From contig JAJZJL010000028.1 of the NCBI GenBank assembly GCA_021810145.1, positions 1 through 38,999 on the forward strand: a stretch of 38,999 nt of DNA. Reading direction: 5' to 3'. The stretch is from Planctomycetota bacterium. Its GTDB lineage: Bacteria > Planctomycetota > Phycisphaerae > WQYP01. Below, piece by piece: positions 33,120-38,999 of the stretch (positions are counted from its first letter, which is position 1; each line of letters begins with the position of its first letter). A model generated the notes under the pieces. It made no database searches, had not been told where the DNA came from, and saw only the letters and a program-made list of their open reading frames with translations. The translations under genes and the position numbers were made by a program.

Positions 33120-35303
33120 TTATTTCAGACGCGGACTGACGCCTGGTATTTTTCCACGGTTCCCCGCCTGCGGATGACCGGACTGTTTCAACGCCTGCGC
33201 CAGGAAATGATAGACCGATTTGTGCCCGGGACTTAACGCCATGACCGTACGAAACTGCCGGGCGGCCTGGGCGGGGTGGCCATGGTGCAATAAGTCCAGA
33301 CCGTAAAAAAAGTGCGCCTGCGCCAACCGCGGATTAAGTTCCAAAACCTGCCGGTAAAGCATCATGGCTTGCCGCCAGTGACCGAGTTTATCCAGCAGGA
33401 TCGCCAGGTTATAGCGAGCATCGACATTATGCGAATCGTACGCCATGGCATCGCGATAGGCTTTGATAGCCAACTCCGTGTTCCCTAAATGACTTTGTGC
33501 CAGGCCAAAGGCCAGATACAGCCGGCTTGAATTGGGCATTAACCCGATTCCGCGCCGCAGGTCCTTGACCGCCATGGCCCAATTTCCCTGTTGTTCATAA
33601 CAATAAGCCAATTTGACAATGGCCTTGGCCTGATAGGAATCAACCATCAGCGATTGACGCAGATACCGCATCGCCATGGGAATGTTGTGCCTTTGCTCCA
33701 GATAAAGCGACCCCAACATATAGTTCGCCGCCGGGTCGATGCCTTTGGTCAGTTTCAGGGCCATCTGACAATTCGCGAATTCCTGATGAATATGCCCGTG
33801 GGCTTTGTCATGCAGAGCCAGCGTTTCATACGCTTTAAAACATTGTTTGTCATACCGCAATTCATGAACCCATATTTCAATGGGAGGCACGTAGTACTGG
33901 CACTGGGCATAACTGACCGTCCCCATCGCCGCCAGCACAATAACGCTCACTGCCACCGGAAATTTGGACAGTGAGCCGGTAAAATCAGGCCGGGATGCGA
34001 TTCGTGCAGTAGTGCGGGATGCACGCGCCGGCCAATGGGACACCATTGTGTCGGACACCATCACTCCGGCTTGCGTCAGTAATACAATCAGGCTGATGCA
34101 GCCAAGATAAAAATAATGATCGGCAACAAACGTAAGGGCCATACCCGCGAACGCCACAAATCCCAGTGCGGGTGAGACCATAATGACATAGATGGCAACA
34201 GCCGCAAATAATCCGCGCCCGCATTTCTTTCGGGCGGCAAAACAGACCACCGCGACCAGAGCCGCAGCTATGGGGTAAAGTATATCCACCGTGGTAAAAC
34301 CGTGGACATGCCAGCGCGGATAGACCATCAGAATCGGGTGGGGCCAGAGCAATTTCCAAACGTAAAACCAGATATCTTTACCGGCAATAACCAGATGCTG
34401 AAAAACCGTAAAATGATACGGTTTTCCATGTGCCCCGGCCCCGTATCGCTCCCGCCAAGCCGCCATCCATCCGGCACCCGCGGAAATGGCAAACCATGGA
34501 ATGCTGGCGAAAATATGCTTGCGGGAAATACGACCGAGTTTCCACCAGGTTAAAACCAGTATGGCTGCGGGCAGTGCGCAGACAAAAGTTTTTGCGCATA
34601 CCGCCAGAAAATAAAGCAGCAATGCAACACCGTAGAATTTCCACTTATATACCGGTTCTGCGGATTCCAATTGGTCCTCTGGACGGTCCAGACCGGCAAA
34701 ACGTATCCACCCCCACGCTGCGCCAAGCACCAGGATTCCGGAGATCAGATTTTTCTGCTCCACTACCCACGCCACAGATTCAACCACCAACGGGTTGATG
34801 GCGAAAAGAGTGGCCGCCAGCCAGGCCGCACGCAGGTGCAACCGCAGCAGAATTCGCCATAGAATCAGCGCATTAAAAAACACCAGCAGGATGCTTACAA
34901 TGTGATAACCCAGTGCATTGGCACCCCATAGCTGATATTGGAGAAAATAAGCCGTTACCGACAAAGGGTAATACTGTATGAACATCAAGGGATTAAACCA
35001 GATCACCCCTAAATCGCTCCACTGGTGCATGGCAGGATTATTGAGTATCCAGTAGCCATCATCCCAGATAAATCCAGCGGCATGTAACGGGTAATACACC
35101 AGCAGAATGCACATCAGCATGGCCAATGCCGGGATTATCACACGCGCACGACAAATCGCCTGCCACCAAGTTTGGTCAGAATTGACTTTGGAATCCGAAT
35201 TCGGCACATTCAGCGCCGGCTCATTTTCCCCACGCGGGGAAACAGGGGGTTGTGAATCTTCCGCCATAACATACAATTTAACGTTACTGCCCGAAAATTG
35301 CAT
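33120..35303 (-). CDS. TMTC-like multi-pass membrane protein with C-terminal TPR repeats
   Basis: A 727-residue protein. A hydrophilic N-terminus (about 50 residues) precedes about 10-11 membrane helices (50-430). The first extracytoplasmic loop has GFIWDDGYWILNNPA, the acidic pair seen in C-type (GT-C) glycosyltransferases, and INPLVVESVAWVVEQKN resembles the conserved HPxxVExVAWV motif of bacterial and eukaryotic TMTC proteins. Residues about 480-710 hold at least five TPR units (YRDAMAYDSHNVDARYNLAILLDKLG, in part; MLYRQVLELNPRLAQAHFFYGLDLL). Eukaryotic TMTC1-4 are O-mannosyltransferases; planctomycetes carry many uncharacterised relatives. A lipid-linked sugar transfer role is inference. 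No Shine-Dalgarno precedes either ATG 35303 or ATG 35267 (MAEDSQPPV), so the start is uncertain. Confidence 0.87.
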   Translation of the reverse strand: MQFSGSNVKLYVMAEDSQPPVSPRGENEPALNVPNSDSKVNSDQTWWQAICRARVIIPALAMLMCILLVYYPLHAAGFIWDDGYWILNNPAMHQWSDLGVIWFNPLMFIQYYPLSVTAYFLQYQLWGANALGYHIVSILLVFFNALILWRILLRLHLRAAWLAATLFAINPLVVESVAWVVEQKNLISGILVLGAAWGWIRFAGLDRPEDQLESAEPVYKWKFYGVALLLYFLAVCAKTFVCALPAAILVLTWWKLGRISRKHIFASIPWFAISAGAGWMAAWRERYGAGAHGKPYHFTVFQHLVIAGKDIWFYVWKLLWPHPILMVYPRWHVHGFTTVDILYPIAAALVAVVCFAARKKCGRGLFAAVAIYVIMVSPALGFVAFAGMALTFVADHYFYLGCISLIVLLTQAGVMVSDTMVSHWPARASRTTARIASRPDFTGSLSKFPVAVSVIVLAAMGTVSYAQCQYYVPPIEIWVHELRYDKQCFKAYETLALHDKAHGHIHQEFANCQMALKLTKGIDPAANYMLGSLYLEQRHNIPMAMRYLRQSLMVDSYQAKAIVKLAYCYEQQGNWAMAVKDLRRGIGLMPNSSRLYLAFGLAQSHLGNTELAIKAYRDAMAYDSHNVDARYNLAILLDKLGHWRQAMMLYRQVLELNPRLAQAHFFYGLDLLHHGHPAQAARQFRTVMALSPGHKSVYHFLAQALKQSGHPQAGNRGKIPGVSPRLK

Positions 35304-35638
35304 CCAGATCGCAGATTATCAGACAATCGGGGATATTCCATACGCCGCCGATATAACCATGAAAGAGAAATTCACGGGAAACCACAGCATCTGGTCTTGC
35401 CGCGGCATTGCGTTCCGCGTTGTCCGTAACACTGGACAAGCGTTGTTTTATTGCATTTTTGTGCCGAGTCTTCCTGTATTAAAGGGATGTTGTGCTGCCG
35501 GGGTGGTAATCATATCCCGGTTGAAACCCTTTTTTCCCATCACTTGGCTGGACCGTTCGCTGCTGGTATGATTACCGCATAATCATCAATGAAATCAATA
35601 AGATCAATATTGATTTCCGCGATGATTATTCACATTAT
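35304..35638. other. Intergenic region between the TPR gene and tRNA-Thr
   Basis: No protein gene is supported. It must contain the promoters of the divergent TPR gene and of the tRNA. Its notable content is the 51-bp nested inverted repeat at 35579-35629. Confidence 0.5.
35579..35629. repeat. Nested inverted repeat next to tRNA-Thr
   Basis: ATAATCATC (35579-35587), AAT, GAAATCAATA (35591-35600), 7-base centre, TATTGATTTC (35608-35617), CGC, GATGATTAT (35621-35629). Both arm pairs are perfect, giving 19 pairs interrupted by one 3x3 internal loop. It is AT-rich, ends at the integrase stop and lies 10 bases from the tRNA 5' end. It may be a regulator or recombination accessory site, or a weak terminator for the integrase transcript. 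Confidence 0.65.
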
Positions 35639-37138
35639 GCCGCCGTAGCTCAGTTGGTAGAGCGAAGCTTTCGTAAAGCTTAGGTCAAGGGTTCGAGTCC
35701 CCTCGGCGGCTTTGACAGAATCACCAATAGAATCAATGCTTTCCTCGCCATCCATGCGGGTTTTGTGAATGTCACCTTTGGCCGCTTTCTGTCCATCCAA
35801 GTTTGTCCTGATACGCGGAAAATCCATCCCGGAGCGCCAAGTAGAACGCCGAGATTTTTCTTCGCACGCAGGCGCGTTGTTTTCGCCTTGTCCAAGGATT
35901 GATACGTCATGCGTCCCGGTGGCCCGCAGGCTCTGGTTCTCCGGCGGCAGGCTCAAGTCCGGCAGCTTGGCCAGGGCTTGGCTTTCCTGTTCCATCAGGC
36001 GGTGCCCGTAGGTGTCCATGGTCAAGGTAATCGTTGAATGCCGCATGATGGATTGAATGACTTTCGGATGCGCTCCCGATGCGGCCAGCCACGCCCCGCA
36101 CGTATGCCGCAGGCTATGGAAGTCCAGGACACGCCCCTGATCGTCCGCGTAAGGGATAGCGGCGGCTTTTAAGTCCGCCTTGAGAATGTCGATGATGTTC
36201 CATCTTGGCGGCATGTTGAACGCGGCGGCCATCGGAAGCTTATCGGCCAGAAACTCCTTGAGCATTGCGGCGGTATCCGGGCGCAGCTCAATGACCGCGT
36301 ATTGCCGATTCTTGGTGAATTCGGCGGCCAGTTCAATCACTGGCGGGGCATCATCCAGCTTAAAACATTGCCGCGTCAGGCAGCGGATTTCGCCCGCTCG
36401 CAGGCCGGTTTCGGTGGCCAGGCGGTACATCACGGCCCGTTCATTGCCGCTCATGCCGTAACGCTCCGGCCCGGTGCTTGTGGCCGCCAGCAGCGTCCGC
36501 AGTTCCTGCACGCTAAACGCCCGGCGTACATGCCGCCGATCAGTCTTGGCATTAAGCATCGGCAGCGACAGGGCGGGAGATTGTGCGGCCCGGCCTTCCC
36601 GTACCATCCACTGGCAGAATTGTCTGATCAATTGCACATAACCGTTATGCGTCAGGGCGCTGGCGTTTTCAGTTTCCAGCAATTCCTTGAGAAACGTCCG
36701 CAACAATTCCGGGGTTAGTTGCGTCCAATACGCCGCCTTGGCCGCCACGCGATTCAAGCGGTAAGCCGCCACGCGAACACGCGCCCGGGTAACGCCCTTG
36801 GCCCGCAGACTTTCAACCCAGTCGGCGATATGCTCACGCAGGGATTTGCTTCCCGTAAGCTTGGTTTGCTCAATAAGGCCCCAGCGGCCAAGCGTCGCTT
36901 TGGTGGAATCGGATTGATTCTCCAGCCAACGCGCCAGCGCCGGGGTCAGGCCCTCGCCGGAAAGCCGATTGCTCACCAATTCCTGTATGGTTCGGCCCAG
37001 GGCAAGGGATTGATTCTTATCCGTGAATGCGGGCAACCGTCGGATGATGCGGCGGTGATCCCGCAACTCAATGTAAAAGCTTTTTGTCTTGTGGGTAACG
37101 CCGTGATTGTCACGGTATGAGCTTTTGAACACTCGCAT
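35630..37138 (-). CDS. Tyrosine recombinase (integrase) of a tRNA-Thr-inserted element
   Basis: Catalyses site-specific integration and excision. ATG 37138 is preferred over 37162: GAGGAGT lies just upstream and overlaps the stop of the preceding repressor gene. The 502-residue protein has an N-terminal arm-binding region, a SAM-like core-binding domain (about 90-195) and the catalytic domain. Catalytic residues visible are Arg247 (TGLRAGEIR), His341 and Arg344 (HSLRHTCGAW), His/Trp-box MRHSTITLT, and nucleophile Tyr377 (TMDTYGHR). The last 25 or so residues (GTRTLDLSFTKASLYQLSYG) are the antisense translation of tRNA-Thr, so the C-terminus comes from host DNA and would change on excision. 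About 100 residues of probably disordered linker precede it. Confidence 0.95.
   Translation of the reverse strand: MRVFKSSYRDNHGVTHKTKSFYIELRDHRRIIRRLPAFTDKNQSLALGRTIQELVSNRLSGEGLTPALARWLENQSDSTKATLGRWGLIEQTKLTGSKSLREHIADWVESLRAKGVTRARVRVAAYRLNRVAAKAAYWTQLTPELLRTFLKELLETENASALTHNGYVQLIRQFCQWMVREGRAAQSPALSLPMLNAKTDRRHVRRAFSVQELRTLLAATSTGPERYGMSGNERAVMYRLATETGLRAGEIRCLTRQCFKLDDAPPVIELAAEFTKNRQYAVIELRPDTAAMLKEFLADKLPMAAAFNMPPRWNIIDILKADLKAAAIPYADDQGRVLDFHSLRHTCGAWLAASGAHPKVIQSIMRHSTITLTMDTYGHRLMEQESQALAKLPDLSLPPENQSLRATGTHDVSILGQGENNAPACEEKSRRSTWRSGMDFPRIRTNLDGQKAAKGDIHKTRMDGEESIDSIGDSVKAAEGTRTLDLSFTKASLYQLSYGGIM
35639..35711 (+). tRNA. tRNA-Thr (anticodon CGT)
   Basis: The cloverleaf can be drawn in full. 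The acceptor is GCCGCCG with CGGCGGC; D stem GCTC/GAGC; anticodon stem AAGCT/AGCTT with loop TTCGTAA, so the anticodon is CGT (35672-35674), reading ACG. The variable loop is AGGTC, and the T stem AAGGG/CCCCT has one A-C mismatch around loop TTCGAGT. T35711 is the discriminator and CCA is not encoded. The 3' half is the probable attachment site of the element to the right. Confidence 0.96.
35672..35711. other. Probable attachment site (attL) in the tRNA-Thr 3' half
   Basis: Tyrosine recombinases commonly integrate at the anticodon-to-3'-end part of tRNA genes and restore the tRNA. Here the integrase gene abuts and overlaps the tRNA, pointing inwards. The exact core cannot be defined because the partner repeat (attR) lies beyond the right edge; the limits given are nominal. 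Confidence 0.6.
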
Positions 37139-37142
37139 AATT

Positions 37143-37349
37143 TTACTCCTCGCGCTTTTCAAGTTTCACGGAAATGCCCAGTGCCGCCAATACGCGGCTT
37201 GCGCTTCGCAAGGTCAATGTCCGGTTGCGATTCATGAATCGGGAGATCGCCCCTTGTGAAACGCCCGAATTAAGCGACAAGCGATATTGAGATTCCCCGC
37301 TTTGGGTTATCGCTTCACGCACCGTCTTATCAAGGTCAAGCTTTTTCAT
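37143..37349 (-). CDS. Small XRE-family (Cro/CI-like) HTH regulator
   Basis: A 68-residue single-domain DNA-binding protein: TVREAITQSGESQYRLSLNS with GVSQGAISRFMNRNRTLTLR gives the five-helix lambda-repressor-type fold, then SASRVLAALGISVKL. It lies directly before the integrase gene, and its TAA overlaps the integrase ribosome binding site, so the two are co-transcribed. Its predicted transcript starts only about 2 bases before the ATG (leaderless), as for lambda cI made from PRM. Likely autoregulator of the element and of integrase expression. Confidence 0.88.
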   Translation of the reverse strand: MKKLDLDKTVREAITQSGESQYRLSLNSGVSQGAISRFMNRNRTLTLRSASRVLAALGISVKLEKREE

Positions 37350-37357
37350 ATATTCCC

Positions 37358-37386
37358 ATTATCATATAATACAATCCCATTGTCAA
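37358..37386 (-). promoter_or_regulatory. Promoter of the repressor-integrase operon (leaderless)
   Basis: On the minus strand TTGACA (37386-37381), 17-base spacer, GATAAT (37363-37358). Initiation near 37351 leaves almost no leader before the ATG at 37349. AATGGGA occurs twice as a direct repeat (37381-37375 and 37360-37354), 21 bases apart, overlapping the -35 and -10 elements: good candidate repressor sites. Confidence 0.7.
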
Positions 37387-37400
37387 GCGGCCACGGATAC

Positions 37401-37423
37401 CCCTGAAAATGGGGCATTTTGGG
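37401..37423. other. Short hairpin between repressor promoter and terminase-like gene
   Basis: AAAATG-GGG-CATTTT with flanking CCC and GGG forms a small stem-loop just past the stop of the terminase-small-subunit-like gene. There is no adjoining U tract, so terminator function is doubtful. Confidence 0.3.
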
Positions 37424-37429
37424 ACATTC

Positions 37430-37801
37430 CTACGGGGCCTTCATGGCCTTGAGCATCCGGCGGGTCATCCGGCGGACATCCTCCATTGCCGGAGCCATGG
37501 CCACGCCGAATACCTTGTCCGCCGCCGCAATGCGGACGATGCCGGGTTGTTTGGGGTCATCGCGTAGTTCACGCCACGTTTCTACGCACCTCACGGCTTC
37601 CCCGGCGGCCATTCTCTGCGCCGCGGAAAGCATGGCGTCCGCACGGGCCTGTAACTCCCTTTGAAACGCGGGCAGTTTCTTCCACCGCTTCACAGTTCGG
37701 GTGTCCACACCCGCGGCTTGTGCCGCAACTTCCAGCGTCGCCCCCTGAAACAATGCTTCCAGCGCGGGCAGTTGTTTTTCGGTGATGCCTTCATCCGTCA
37801 T
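37430..37801 (-). CDS. Terminase small-subunit-like HTH protein
   Basis: A 123-residue protein. The N-terminal part is a helix-turn-helix, LFQGATLEVAAQAAGVDTRTVKRW (landmarks GATLEVAAQAAGV and TRTVKRWKK), followed by a helical region (FQRELQARADAMLSAAQRMA) and a basic C-terminus (MTRRMLKAMKAP). This HTH-plus-helices layout is typical of phage small terminase and phBC6A51-like proteins that recognise packaging sites. It overlaps the end of the large terminase gene by 11 bases and lies downstream of it, the reverse of the common order. A plain DNA-binding regulator is the alternative. Confidence 0.72.
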   Translation of the reverse strand: MTDEGITEKQLPALEALFQGATLEVAAQAAGVDTRTVKRWKKLPAFQRELQARADAMLSAAQRMAAGEAVRCVETWRELRDDPKQPGIVRIAAADKVFGVAMAPAMEDVRRMTRRMLKAMKAP

Positions 37802-38999
37802 CGTGGCCGCTCCAAAACCCCGTACTATCCATTATTCTATTCATTTGGCTTGGGTTTGTTGCCATCGCCGGATCATCAGTGCGGGCATCGCTGTAGGGTT
37901 TCTCGGAGTACAGGGCATACCGCAATGCGTCGCATGTATGATCGTCTTTCTTCATCGGCATGTCCGGGTCAGTCCGCACAGTGCCTTTGTCCCATCGGTA
38001 AGAGGATAGCTCACGTATGGTGTTGACACAGTTGGCGGTTACGTGCAGGCGGGGCTTGCCATCGCCCATAATCATCATCAACCGTTGTGTTTCTTCGATG
38101 CCAGCCCGGACGGCCTTGCGGGCGGTGCTGGTCGGCACGCCCAGGGCACCGAGTTCATTTCGTGCCGCAGCATCTTCGGGATCAGCCCAGGTGCGTTGAA
38201 CGTTCATGCCATCGCTCATGGCTTTGATCGTTGCGGCGTGTTCGGCAATGCGGGTTCGCGGCTTGTAGTATTCCTGAAACACAACCCAGCCGCCGTCGCC
38301 GGTCTTGTACAGCCAGAGGCACACAAACGGGTTATTGAAGCCAAAGTCTATGCTGCGAACAATCAGCTTGTCGGCCAGCGTCGCCGGATTGATGGCGGGA
38401 ATAACATGCACGTTGCGATTGAACAGCGGATAAACCGCGCCTTGGAAACTCCCAAATTCCCCGGCCATGCGGGTAGCCCTGAACTGCTCCGGTATCTCCT
38501 GCTCAAAGGCGTCGATCCAGTCAGAGGAAACAAAGCTATTGTCCCGTGTCCTGAACTGGTGCCATGACCAGCCGGGCGAATGGGAATTAAACTTATCCTC
38601 CATGAACGGGTCAAATTCAATGGGCGTCTGGGTCATGATGATCTGGCCGCGTGTGTCGCGTGTGCGAGCGAATATTTCAATGAATATGGAGGCTGGAAAC
38701 TGTTCATCAATCCATGCCCCGCCGATGCTCCGGGCCTGAAACAGCCGTCGCCCTTGCTCGCTGGACTTGAACTCAATTACCCAACCGTTGTGCAATCGGA
38801 CGGCGGCGGGCCAGTTGCGGGCCTGATCGTGCCATGAGATTTTGCGTATCTCGTGGGCGGCAAAGTGCTTGGTAAGTTTTTCAGCCCAGCATACACCGCA
38901 GGCGAGTTCAAAACTCTGGCCGATGATCCAGAACGGGCAATTCTGATATGGCGGGGCGTGTTTCAGGATGCGGGCAACCTTGATGGCCCCGGCTTCCGT
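37791..38999 (-). CDS. Phage terminase large subunit (5' end cut by the window)
   Basis: The frame is open to the right edge, giving at least 402 residues. The apparent start at 38795 (TTG) is not real: conserved sequence continues upstream (WIIGQSFELACGVCWAEKL). The protein is the ATP-driven packaging motor and nuclease. The Walker B region is GGAWIDEQFPASIFIEI, and the coupling motif is TQTP in IIMTQTPIEFDPF. The nuclease acidic residues are in VRSIDFGFNNPFVCLW, ADPEDAAARNEL and DHTCDALRYALY. Walker A must lie just outside the window. Terminase_6-type call. It continues into the element to the right. Confidence 0.9.
   Translation of the reverse strand, partial: TEAGAIKVARILKHAPPYQNCPFWIIGQSFELACGVCWAEKLTKHFAAHEIRKISWHDQARNWPAAVRLHNGWVIEFKSSEQGRRLFQARSIGGAWIDEQFPASIFIEIFARTRDTRGQIIMTQTPIEFDPFMEDKFNSHSPGWSWHQFRTRDNSFVSSDWIDAFEQEIPEQFRATRMAGEFGSFQGAVYPLFNRNVHVIPAINPATLADKLIVRSIDFGFNNPFVCLWLYKTGDGGWVVFQEYYKPRTRIAEHAATIKAMSDGMNVQRTWADPEDAAARNELGALGVPTSTARKAVRAGIEETQRLMMIMGDGKPRLHVTANCVNTIRELSSYRWDKGTVRTDPDMPMKKDDHTCDALRYALYSEKPYSDARTDDPAMATNPSQMNRIMDSTGFWSGHDDG

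Noticed and set aside
35107..35571. 154-residue forward open frame upstream of tRNA-Thr
   Set aside because: The first half is antisense to the TPR gene and the rest is non-conserved intergenic sequence without a start signal.
37143..37349. Antitoxin of a toxin-antitoxin pair
   Set aside because: A small XRE protein could be an antitoxin, but the adjoining genes are an integrase and terminase-like genes and no toxin-like partner is present.

Overview
The window looks like chromosomal DNA of a Planctomycetota bacterium, most likely a Phycisphaerae-type lineage. This is an inference from gene families: a prepilin-like protein of the kind that is multiplied in planctomycetes, a DUF1573 protein beside a MauE-type redox protein, a TMTC-like membrane protein with TPR repeats, and an NPCBM-GH27 glycosidase with a Tat leader. 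No rRNA or other phylogenetic marker is present to prove it.

Layout. 1-949 is non-coding and rich in short repeats. 950-2302 (-) is mnmE (tRNA modification GTPase). 2657-4723 (+) is a secreted GH27 alpha-galactosidase-like enzyme ending at a hairpin terminator. 5153-5220 is a compact regulatory block (direct repeats, palindrome, sigma70-like promoter). It is followed on the + strand by a run of exported or membrane genes: a membrane-anchored beta-propeller protein (5507-8479), a small Cys-rich secreted peptide (8550-8981), a LolA-like secreted protein, a DUF1573 protein, a MauE/DoxX-thioredoxin fusion and a Cys-rich prepilin-like protein. The run closes at a terminator at 14001-14033. This is the most unusual part of the window. 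It resembles in content, though not in visible sequence, the Bacteroidota clusters that combine a 6-bladed propeller, a NVEALA peptide, DUF1573 and MauE/TlpA proteins.

14.0-29 kb is an efflux and detoxification block. First comes a TetR-controlled EmrA/EmrB/outer-membrane-factor operon. A 165-bp fold-back repeat element and an ArsM-like methyltransferase follow. Last is a response regulator/histidine kinase pair coupled to a second outer-membrane factor, an adaptor and an RND pump. From 29.0 to 35.3 kb on the - strand lie a sodium/solute symporter-family transporter, cysS (cysteinyl-tRNA synthetase) and a TMTC-like TPR membrane protein.

35639-35711 (+) is tRNA-Thr(CGT), and everything to its right belongs to an integrated element. 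A tyrosine recombinase reads straight through the antisense strand of the tRNA. It is preceded by a small XRE-type repressor with a leaderless promoter, then a terminase-small-subunit-like HTH protein and a terminase large subunit cut by the window edge. Integrase and terminase genes in immediate succession suggest a compact prophage, satellite or domesticated packaging element. Its far attachment site lies outside the window.
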